DNA of 37,905 nt, from the NCBI GenBank assembly GCA_026693065.1, contig JAPLNA010000259.1, forward strand, positions 1 to 37,905, written 5' to 3'. The notes below the pieces were generated by a model. The model saw nothing but the letters and a program-made list of their open reading frames with translations. It had not been told where the DNA came from and made no database searches. The position numbers were made by a program, and so were the translations under genes. Origin of the DNA: Planctomycetota bacterium (GTDB taxonomy: Bacteria > Planctomycetota > Phycisphaerae > SM23-33). This document shows, piece after piece, positions 25,767-32,549 of the stretch (positions are counted from its first letter, which is position 1; each line of letters begins with the position of its first letter).

Positions 25767-25970
25767 GTGATCGATTTGAAGGCTGGGGATGGCGGGACTC
25801 TATCGGTCGAGTCCGTGCGGGTCGGGCTCCTGCCGGCCCCCCAGAACCCCGATTACCCCGGGCGATGGGTCCTGGACCTGGCTGACTACGCTCCCAGCCT
25901 ACGCCTGCGGACCCTCGATGAGGCGGTGGTTGTCCAGTTCCACGACGGGCCGAGGGTGAAACTACTGTGA
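25767..25970 (+). CDS. small protein of unknown function, coupled to Lon-like gene
   Basis: 67 residues from GTG 25767 with GAGGA about 10 nt upstream. The product is compact and beta-rich by pattern (TLSVESVRVGLLPAPQN, RWVLDLADYAP, AVVVQFHDGPRVKLL), without signal or cysteines. Its TGA (25968-25970) overlaps the GTG start of the next gene (25967) as GTGA, a classical translational coupling arrangement, which is the main evidence that it is real. The opposite strand has no convincing coding frame here. It may be a partner, inhibitor or specificity subunit of the Lon-like protein; unrecognised otherwise. Confidence 0.6.
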   Translation: MIDLKAGDGGTLSVESVRVGLLPAPQNPDYPGRWVLDLADYAPSLRLRTLDEAVVVQFHDGPRVKLL

Positions 25971-27859
25971 GTGTTGCTGCCGGTTCAACTTCTGATCCCT
26001 GCGATACCGGCGCGTGCCAGTGGAAGGGAATCGGGACGCATGCTCCGCCCCAGCCCTGCTGGGGGTGGTTGGGACAACTGTCGATCGAGGCCTTCGCCAG
26101 GAACGGCGCATCGTCGATCGAGCCCCGTTGGATTCAGGGCGCGTATGCGTGGCTCTACGGGCGCCTGGAAGGGGACCGCCTGTCCGGCCTACCCAAACCG
26201 ATCGCCCCTCCGCTGTCCCCACCGGCGAACGGCTGCCCGTTGCTGCTGGCCGACGCCGGCGGCGCAGGGCTCATCGGTTGGGCCAGCGTCGATTTCCTGA
26301 ACTATCCTCATGCTCCCGGCGACACAGAATCCCTCCGGGCCGCCCAGAACGCCTCATCCTTCGTTTGCGACTGGTTTCGTCAATTGGATCTCCGGGACGC
26401 CTGGCCGTTCATCACGTTCCGTTCATGTCGGGAATTCGACGGCGCCAGCACCGCCCTGGCGGTCTTTGCCCTCACCCTTGCCCGCAAAGCCGGGCTCCCT
26501 CTGCCCGAAGACGTGTGCGCCACGGGCTGCTGGGATCTGCAGCGGTCATGCCTGGCCCCCGTTGCGGCTGAAACGTTGGCCGCCAAACTCCGCAAGGCTG
26601 CCGACTGGGGTTATCGGCGGATCCTGCTGGTGGAGGGACAGGCCGGTTGGCAGGAAATGCCCGGTTTGACGCCGATCTACCTTCCAGCGGCTCCGGCATA
26701 CGCGGCCCTGCACATTCTTTCGCACGTGCTGGGGAACGTGGGCGACGAAATCGCCGCGGGAATCCTGGCAGTCTTTGATCAGGCGGCGGTGTGGAATCCG
26801 CAGACCCCCATCGGTGTGGACCAGGTCTGCCGCGCGACCGAGCCCTTCATCGAGTCCAGGGGCCTCGTTCTTTCGCGCCACATGGCCCACGACATGCGTT
26901 CGCGGGCGATGCTGCACGCGGGGCGTACCGCTCAGGCCGCCCGGGAAGCAACCTGTGCTTCCCAGGCCCTACCGGAGGTCCTGCCGGAAGGTTGGCTCGG
27001 CGACTACCTGATCTGGCACGAGCCGGCCCACCGCGCCGTGATTGCCATTGATCAGGGACGCTGGCAGGACGATGAGGCGGAGCATGCAACGGTCGACCGT
27101 CGCATCGCTCGCCTGGAATCCGAGACGCCGCGGCGAAGCATCCTGCTGGCCGGCGTTCGGCTGCACAACACCCGCGGGAGGCGATACGAATATCTGGGGC
27201 GACTCAATGAAGACTCGGGTTTACTGAGGAAGTCCTGGGACGACCGCCTGCGGTTTCGCGAGTCCTGGCCGACGATCGACGAGTATGCCAGCCGCCTGGG
27301 CTTGCGCGATGGTGGGATCCGGCGTCAGCACAACCAGTGTATCGATGTTCTCACCAGTTATTGGATGGTGGAACGAAGGCTTCCGGCCGATTGGGGTTTT
27401 GATGCGATCGGGCTCTGGCCGGAACCACTTGACCGACCGCAACGGAACTGGTCCATGTTCGATCTCGCTGCTTTTCTGAAATGGAAAGCAATCGCTGCCC
27501 AGCCTCCCGACGACGTGGTTCTGGAAGAAGTGCTGTTGGCCACGGAGGACGCCGCCGCAAGATTCGCCGGGCGGTATCCGTCGTACGTGCCATTCGAAGT
27601 GATCCTTCAGTTGGATCTGGGCGATGAGTCGCTCCGGAAGAGAGCGGCGATCAACCTTGTCAGGTCGGTCCTCTTCAGTTCTGATCTGCCCGCTGACAGT
27701 ATTCTAGCCGTGACGGCAATTCGAGCCGAGAATCTGGCGAGCAAGTACCTCGATCGTATGCCACGCCCCATACGCCCTCGATGCGGCACTGTATTGAGCG
27801 ACCTTGCACAGGAGTTGCTGGCCAGGCCTGAGAGAATCGCGAGTCGTTGTCCGTATTGA
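25967..27859 (+). CDS. Lon-like (S16 peptidase domain) protein with helical C-terminal region, no AAA+ domain
   Basis: 630 residues from GTG 25967. Residues about 75-220 match the Lon proteolytic domain: REFDGASTALAVFALTLARK places S161 at the catalytic serine ('DGPSAG' position), LPEDVCATGCWDL the 'AMTGE' strand, LAPV the 'LPIGG' turn, and AAKLRKAADWGYRRILLV puts K207 at the catalytic lysine. The S-K spacing of 46 is close to that of bacterial Lon (43). There is no Walker A/B, so it is not a canonical Lon ATPase. The rest is helical, with a TPR-like unit (HNTRGRRYEYLGRLNEDSGL) echoing the divergent neighbour. Cytoplasmic. Likely a regulated peptidase or inactive Lon-fold scaffold in an accessory cassette; substrate unknown. 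Confidence 0.7.
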   Translation: MSVAAGSTSDPCDTGACQWKGIGTHAPPQPCWGWLGQLSIEAFARNGASSIEPRWIQGAYAWLYGRLEGDRLSGLPKPIAPPLSPPANGCPLLLADAGGAGLIGWASVDFLNYPHAPGDTESLRAAQNASSFVCDWFRQLDLRDAWPFITFRSCREFDGASTALAVFALTLARKAGLPLPEDVCATGCWDLQRSCLAPVAAETLAAKLRKAADWGYRRILLVEGQAGWQEMPGLTPIYLPAAPAYAALHILSHVLGNVGDEIAAGILAVFDQAAVWNPQTPIGVDQVCRATEPFIESRGLVLSRHMAHDMRSRAMLHAGRTAQAAREATCASQALPEVLPEGWLGDYLIWHEPAHRAVIAIDQGRWQDDEAEHATVDRRIARLESETPRRSILLAGVRLHNTRGRRYEYLGRLNEDSGLLRKSWDDRLRFRESWPTIDEYASRLGLRDGGIRRQHNQCIDVLTSYWMVERRLPADWGFDAIGLWPEPLDRPQRNWSMFDLAAFLKWKAIAAQPPDDVVLEEVLLATEDAAARFAGRYPSYVPFEVILQLDLGDESLRKRAAINLVRSVLFSSDLPADSILAVTAIRAENLASKYLDRMPRPIRPRCGTVLSDLAQELLARPERIASRCPY

Positions 27860-28115
27860 CACGTACCACGACACCCGGCCTTGGCTATCATCGCGATATG
27901 ACGCCTGCATTTTGGACATTTCCTGGCCGAAGCCGACATTCGCCCTTCTGCCGCCCGTTTGTGTCAATGCCGGCATGAAGCAGTGGCCATGTGAAGAGGG
28001 GTATTCTCAGACGTCCATTCGGGAAGATGTGTTCTCCGGAACGTCCCCGCATTCCCCGATCGGGCAGAGAACCGGCTTTCCGTCACATATGCAAGAATGT
28101 AAAAGAGATTGCGCC

Positions 28116-28139
28116 GACTGACGTCCGGACTGACGCCTG
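28116..28139. repeat. tandem pair of the 12-bp repeat
   Basis: GACTGACGTCCG followed directly by GACTGACGCCTG. Each differs from the outer copies (23906, 28368) by one position. Same family as the pair at 28368-28391. Confidence 0.4.
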
Positions 28140-28266
28140 CGGCGCTTCCGGAAAGCTCCGCGAACCGCGTAGGCCATCCTGAAACGCCCAGTCGCCGGCG
28201 CGAAACAAGGCCCGTCGGAAACGGCGGAAAGCGTCTTGCCCCATATTCCGATGGGCTGGTCCGCAC

Positions 28267-28313
28267 TACACCCGAGAGGACTCGAACCTCTAACCCTCGG
28301 TTCCGAAGACCGC
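28267..28313 (-). pseudogene. tRNA-Arg(UCG) 3' half (anticodon arm to discriminator base)
   Basis: On the minus strand: anticodon stem GCGGT/ACCGA (four pairs, one mismatch), loop CTTCGGA with anticodon TCG, a 5-nt variable region, perfect T-arm AGAGG-TTCGAGT-CCTCT, then CGGGTGT and A as acceptor 3' strand and discriminator. Upstream sequence gives no D-arm and only a poor acceptor partner (three G-U pairs and a mismatch). This is therefore a 3' fragment rather than a working tRNA. Such 3' halves are typical attachment-site remnants of elements that integrate into tRNA genes. No integrase gene is present in the window. Confidence 0.6.
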
Positions 28314-28338
28314 CGTATATAGCACACAACCGCATACG

Positions 28339-28907
28339 TTACCGTGCCTTATGAGTGTGGTTATTCAGACTGACGCCCGGGTTGACGCCCGCCAAGGAGC
28401 CCCGATTGCGGTAGCGCTCCAGCAATTCCCACGCCGAGCGGGTCCGGGCCGACCAGTTGGTCACCGGGAAGAAGTGGCGGGGGAACAGTTCCCGGAGGCC
28501 CGTCTTGGCATCCGACAGGTCGACCACCAGCACCATCCGGTACGACCGGGTCCAACTCTCGGCCCGGTAGTAGTCTCTCAGGTCCACGGCGAACTTGGCG
28601 CCCTCCTTCGTCGGTCGCCCCGGAGCGCGTGATAGGTATGGCCGGGCCAGCACGTCCGGCATGGCGTTGTTCTCGATCCGACCGACGAAGCTCACAAACT
28701 CCTCGTCGACGGTATCCATTGCAGGGCCCTCGACTAGGCCAGCGTCGATTCGGACGTCCAGATGCGTGGCCAACGCCCGGGCCTTCCGGATGGTCTCCCG
28801 CGTGAATCTCGCCATTTCTTCGGGCCTGCCCGCGTTGCCCCGCCGGAGGGTCGCATGGATGAACTCTTCGCCCAGGCGAGAGGACTCGTGGCTGTCAGAT
28901 GCCCCAT
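28339..28907 (-). CDS. conserved-looking protein of unknown function with apparent 5' frameshift
   Basis: The frame giving the best protein runs from the TGA of the DUF4838 gene (28923) to a stop at 28339; its first ATG is 28815 (158 residues) with only a weak GAAGAA site. A much better start, ATG 28907 with GGGAGG 7 nt upstream, lies 13 nt after that TGA but in another frame. Adding one G to the four-G run at 28902-28905 would join the two into one protein of about 189 residues, adding LGEEFIHATLRRGNAGRPEE before residue 1 of the short form. A single-base deletion or homopolymer error is therefore likely. The body (AKFAVDLRDYYRAESWTRSY) is not recognised. The tail AGVNPGVSLNN is encoded by the 12-bp repeats. 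Probably cotranscribed with the DUF4838 gene. Confidence 0.5.
28368..28391. repeat. 12-bp repeat, right pair
   Basis: GACTGACGCCCG (28368-28379, identical to 23906-23917) followed directly by the variant GGTTGACGCCCG. It lies inside the 3' end of the small unknown minus-strand gene. Possible right boundary of the segment carrying the Lon-like cassette. Confidence 0.4.
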
Positions 28908-28920
28908 TCTGGTGCCTCCC

Positions 28921-31353
28921 TCACTTCCCATCCGTATCCGTCAATTCAATCTGGCCGATCCACATGATGTTGGGTCGATCTACCGGGCCGCCGCCTGGAA
29001 GCTGGTAGATTCGCAGGTAGCGTATCTCCTCATCAGACAACGGGTAACTGCCAACCGCGGTTTGGTTATTCTTCACCGTAACGACTGTTTTCCAGGCGTC
29101 GCCGGCTTTTGCCTTGGTCTGAACGGCGTAATCGCGAGAGATCCACCACTTGCCGTGCGCTTCGTTGTAGACGTCGTAGGCCCACGTCACCTGCAAGCGG
29201 CCGCCCCGGCGGGGCTTGGCGAGGGCAATCTCGATGCCGTGCGCCGCGTCCTTTTCCTCGGACGCCCAGGAGCATTCCTTCCAGCCCAGGTCCTTGCGAT
29301 TCCTGATCCCGTCAACAATCGGCGCCAGCGAGTAGTCATGAAAGCTGGCTGTCGAAATCAACCGGGTCCCGGCGGGCATGCCGTTGACGTTCCTGTCGAG
29401 CGTCACCAACGTGCTGGAATCCAGTTGGAACTCGAATTGGCCGCCGACGAGGTCGGGCGTGGCACTGACTACGGGATCGACCGCGAAACGTGCGATAAAC
29501 TCCTGAGGTGTGCCCCCCCCCTCGTTCACATGCGTCATCGGAGTCCAGCCCTCCGGCCCCGGTCCCGTGGCGACGGCTAGCCACTCGTCCGCGACCGCCT
29601 TCCGTGACGACGGGAGCGGCCATTCTGCCCCCGCCCGAAAACACTCCCGCCACAGCGCAACCCAGTTGGAAAGGAAGGCGTAGCGGGCGGCAAGATGTCC
29701 CTGGCGGACGCGCCAAAGCAAGTCTGGGTCGTCCTTAACCGCCTGCTCCGCCTGTGTCCAGAGGATCTCGGCCTGGCGCAAGGTGTCGAACTTCAGGTAC
29801 CGGCTGTCGGGGGCGGCGGTGCATTTCATGTAAAAGCCCTGAGCCGCCTTGTGCAGCAGGTCCATGTACCGGCGGATGTACCCGGCGGCGGATTCTCCGT
29901 AGTAACCGCCAAGGAACTCGTCGATCAGCTTGCGATCGTCCTGGTCGGGATTCCAGAGAAGCTGTGCCAGCAACCAGGCTCGCAGTTCGGACATCTCCGA
30001 GCCGTACGACTGATAGGCGCCCTGTTCGAAGAGCCCCTTCACGTTGTGCTGGTGGAAGAATCGCACGTTCGGACCGAGCGAGAACCAGTTGGGGTAAGGG
30101 AGAACGTAGTGAGCAAAGTCGGTCGTATAGTCCCAAACGTAAAGCCGCTTGCTTATCTTGCTCCAGCCGACGATGTCTTCCGCGAACGACTTGTTGCTTG
30201 CATCTTCCATCGGAGCCGCGAAGTTGCATCCGCTGGCACAGAGACGGACGATCACGTTGGACGCGGGCCTCACGGTCTTCGGAGGAGTGCGGCTGTACTG
30301 GTATGCAAGCGTGTCAAAGGCGACGCCCGGGAACTCGGGCCCGAGTCTTCCCGCGACGTAGTTCAACAACTCGATAATGGTGCCGGCGTGGCTGCCTTCC
30401 CGCTCATCCACTGCCTTGCAGCCGGGACACTCGCACGCGCCGGACCAGTTCTCAAACGTGTCGTCTTGAGAGATGGATACTATGCTTGCCTCCGGCGATT
30501 CCTTCAGCCACTGCCGCACCCGCTCGACCAGGAAGTCGCGCAGCTGCGGGTTCGTGGTGCACAGTTGCGACCTGTGTCTGTCGCCTTCCGGATGTGTGCG
30601 CCGCCCGTCGATCAGACTGAACCACTCGGGGTGCTTGTCGAAGTACTCGCCTGGCGGAACCAGCCCGAAGAAGGTGTGGACAAAACCTTTGTAGACGATC
30701 TTCCCGCCGTGCTTCTCGTCGAGCCTGCTGTTGAACCCGTTGCAGGCGTTGCGGGCGGACCAGTCGGCGTCGAAAGCCTGGAACCAGTACGGATCGCGCG
30801 ATTCGAAGGCGGGGGTTTCGTCCACGGCGAGGTTGCCGATCGCCAGGTCCGGATGCTTCGGGATCCGCGTCGCCCAGGGCGCCCACCACCGCACGCCGCA
30901 CTGCTCCTGCAGAAAGCGGTAGACGGCGTAGAGCGTGCCGCGGGGCCGGCCGCCGGCCAGCAGCATCCGGCCTTCCTTCACCCGCATCGTCAACTGCTCG
31001 CCTCCGAATGACGCCAACTTGACTTCCGGAAAGAGCTTCTGCGCCAGGGGACCTGGCCCAATGATGATGACCGAGGCGGGCGTGTTGTCGCCGCCTTCCC
31101 GCACATCGAACGGCGCGCCGGTGATCTGCTTCAAATGGCTCGCCAGCTCATCCGCCGCACGTCGCTCTGCGGCTGTAGCCCCGGGCTGCGTCAGAATCAC
31201 GCACGCCGCCTTGCCCTGCAACGCGATCTTGAAGTCACCTTGTGTCATACACCCCTCCATTACCATGGCGGCGACACACAGCACGGCGAATGTGCCTGCG
31301 GACCGAAGGGCCGCTTCCGTGGGAAAGTAACTCGTGTCACCTGGCTTCTTCAC
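28921..31353 (-). CDS. DUF4838 lipoprotein, GH67-N-like, with C-terminal F5/8C-like domain
   Basis: About 810 residues from GTG 31353. The frame is open to ATG 31452, and neither start has a clear ribosome site; GTG is preferred because it puts lipobox MEGC (C35) in a plausible signal (VLCVAAMVMEGC). Residues about 45-170 resemble the GH67 N-terminal alpha/beta domain (ERRAADELASHLKQITGAPF, RPRGTLYAVYRFLQEQCGVR). DUF4838 follows with VSISQDDTFENW, the cysteine motif CECPGC, and NVIVRLCASGCNF. The last about 170 residues look like an F5/8 type C sandwich (EEIRYLRIYQLPGGG). DUF4838 proteins are found beside glycosidases and are presumed glycan-active; no reaction is proven for this protein. A promoter is proposed at 31516-31544. 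Probable cotranscription with the small gene downstream. Confidence 0.85.
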   Translation of the reverse strand: MKKPGDTSYFPTEAALRSAGTFAVLCVAAMVMEGCMTQGDFKIALQGKAACVILTQPGATAAERRAADELASHLKQITGAPFDVREGGDNTPASVIIIGPGPLAQKLFPEVKLASFGGEQLTMRVKEGRMLLAGGRPRGTLYAVYRFLQEQCGVRWWAPWATRIPKHPDLAIGNLAVDETPAFESRDPYWFQAFDADWSARNACNGFNSRLDEKHGGKIVYKGFVHTFFGLVPPGEYFDKHPEWFSLIDGRRTHPEGDRHRSQLCTTNPQLRDFLVERVRQWLKESPEASIVSISQDDTFENWSGACECPGCKAVDEREGSHAGTIIELLNYVAGRLGPEFPGVAFDTLAYQYSRTPPKTVRPASNVIVRLCASGCNFAAPMEDASNKSFAEDIVGWSKISKRLYVWDYTTDFAHYVLPYPNWFSLGPNVRFFHQHNVKGLFEQGAYQSYGSEMSELRAWLLAQLLWNPDQDDRKLIDEFLGGYYGESAAGYIRRYMDLLHKAAQGFYMKCTAAPDSRYLKFDTLRQAEILWTQAEQAVKDDPDLLWRVRQGHLAARYAFLSNWVALWRECFRAGAEWPLPSSRKAVADEWLAVATGPGPEGWTPMTHVNEGGGTPQEFIARFAVDPVVSATPDLVGGQFEFQLDSSTLVTLDRNVNGMPAGTRLISTASFHDYSLAPIVDGIRNRKDLGWKECSWASEEKDAAHGIEIALAKPRRGGRLQVTWAYDVYNEAHGKWWISRDYAVQTKAKAGDAWKTVVTVKNNQTAVGSYPLSDEEIRYLRIYQLPGGGPVDRPNIMWIGQIELTDTDGK

Positions 31354-31515
31354 GCTGCGATGGTCACTTGATGTCAAACCTCCCCAAAGGCCCTCGACTC
31401 CGATCCAAAACGCCATGAACGCGGGCAACTTCCGGGGCGGAGGGACGGACATGGGAACCGCCGCCGTATCGGCCTCTACGGGCCGTAAGTCGCTCGGTGG
31501 GGTAGGGGCGGAGCC

Positions 31516-31544
31516 AATATGCCATCACACCAGGGACCTGTCAA
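31516..31544 (-). promoter_or_regulatory. sigma70-type promoter of the DUF4838 gene
   Basis: On the minus strand a perfect -35 TTGACA (31544-31539) is 17 bp from CATATT (31521-31516, four of six consensus). It lies about 60 bp before ATG 31452 and 160 bp before GTG 31353. Confidence 0.55.
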
Positions 31545-31673
31545 GCGAAGAGGCGGGAAAACGGCGAGATCTCCGGATCCGACCTCCGGACCGCGTCCAG
31601 ACTGATCCGGGATTCCTCAGATAGCCTCGTGCCACATGTGGCTGGGCTACTCAGACCCACCTCTGGAAACCCG

Positions 31674-31702
31674 TTTACCGATGTGGCCGGACGTGCTATA
31701 GT
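31674..31702 (+). promoter_or_regulatory. sigma70-type promoter of the deacetylase/aminotransferase operon
   Basis: TTTACC (31674-31679), a 17-bp spacer, and TATAGT (31697-31702). Expected start near 31709, giving a leader of about 58 nt before ATG 31767. Confidence 0.6.
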
Positions 31703-31766
31703 CGCGGCGAGTCATGAGATTGTTTGTCGTGGCATTATTCGTGCTGGACTGACGGGAGAGGCCGTC

Positions 31767-32534
31767 ATGAAGAGATCATCATCGTCGTCCGATGCGGCGT
31801 TCCGCTGGCCCGAGGGCCGGCGGGCGGCACTGAGTTTCAGTTTCGACGACGCCCGCGCCAGCCAAGTGGACGTGGGAATCCCCATCCTCGATCGCCACGG
31901 CGTCAAGGCCACTTTCTACGTGATGCTTTATAACGTCGAGCCGCGATTGGCCCAGTGGAAGGCGGCTCTGGCGGCCGGGCACGAGATCGGCAACCACTCC
32001 CTGCGCCACCCGTGCAGCGCCAACTTCGGCTTCGCGCGAGACAGCGCCCTGGAAGACTATACCCTGGCGGACATCGAGGCCGAGATCGTCGAAGCCAACG
32101 CCCGCCTTCAGGAACTCCTGGGCCAGACGCCCCGCACGTTCGCCTATCCGTGCGGCCAGACGTTTGTGGGCCGCGGCGCCGGCTGCGCCAGCTATGTCCC
32201 CGTCGTCGCCAGGCACTTCCTGGCCGGGCGAGGGTTCCTGAGCGAGCCGTTCAACAACCCCGCCCTCTGCGACCTGGCGCAGCTGTGCGGAGCGCCCAGC
32301 GACGATCTATCCTTTGCCGAGTTGCGGCGCCGGACGGAAGCGATCCTGGCCGAGGGCGGATGGCTGATTTTCTGTGGGCATGAGGTGGGGCAAACCGGCG
32401 GGCAGACCACGCGCAGCGAGGCCCTGGAGGAGTTCTGCGCCTATGTTACCGACCCGGCCCGCGGGCTGTGGGTGGACACCGTCGCCGCCGTCGCGGAGTA
32501 CGTGCGCGACCAGCGAGGCAAGGCGAACGATTGA
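31767..32534 (+). CDS. polysaccharide deacetylase (CE4/NodB) family protein
   Basis: 255 residues from ATG 31767 with GGGAGAGG upstream; the frame continues upstream only through the promoter. NodB motifs are visible: motif 1 SFSFDDA (D27, D28), motif 2 GNHSLRHP (H77, H81), and motif 3 RTFAYPCGQTF. Family reaction: metal-dependent removal of N- or O-acetyl groups from amino sugars or polysaccharides. No signal peptide, so either a cytoplasmic small-molecule deacetylase or exported otherwise. It lies 15 bp upstream of a DegT-type aminotransferase with its own GAGGAG site, which suggests a two-gene operon acting on the same amino sugar or an envelope sugar precursor. Confidence 0.9.
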   Translation: MKRSSSSSDAAFRWPEGRRAALSFSFDDARASQVDVGIPILDRHGVKATFYVMLYNVEPRLAQWKAALAAGHEIGNHSLRHPCSANFGFARDSALEDYTLADIEAEIVEANARLQELLGQTPRTFAYPCGQTFVGRGAGCASYVPVVARHFLAGRGFLSEPFNNPALCDLAQLCGAPSDDLSFAELRRRTEAILAEGGWLIFCGHEVGQTGGQTTRSEALEEFCAYVTDPARGLWVDTVAAVAEYVRDQRGKAND

Positions 32535-32549
32535 ACGAGGAGATCGACC

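Larger units (their letters stand above)
27860..28338. other. non-coding gap with repeats and tRNA remnant
   Basis: 479 bp of visibly lower GC than the flanks. No frame here has a ribosome site plus protein-like sequence. It holds two tandem copies of a 12-bp repeat and the 3' half of a tRNA-Arg, listed separately. Short open frames exist on both strands but read through the tRNA remnant and repeats, so they are not called. Confidence 0.6.
31354..31766. other. divergent intergenic region with two promoters
   Basis: About 413 bp between the DUF4838 lipoprotein and the deacetylase. It holds a minus-strand promoter (31516-31544) and a plus-strand promoter (31674-31702). The part next to 31353 may encode extra N-terminal residues if ATG 31452 or 31416 is the true start. 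Nothing else recognised. Confidence 0.5.

Noticed and set aside
27820-27960. Small zinc-finger-like ORF on the minus strand (CPKCRRH)
   Set aside because: The frame is mostly antisense to the Lon-like gene, has no ribosome site and only one Cys pair in a plausible arrangement.
27964-28335. Short ORFs over the tRNA remnant
   Set aside because: They translate the tRNA fragment and the 12-bp repeats, a common source of spurious ORFs.
28262-28340. Complete tRNA-Arg gene
   Set aside because: The 3' half is perfect, but no D-arm can be formed and the acceptor 5' strand pairs only with three G-U pairs and a mismatch; called as a fragment.
23906-28391. CRISPR array
   Set aside because: The repeats are only 12 bp, either directly adjacent or kilobases apart, with no regular spacers and no cas genes.
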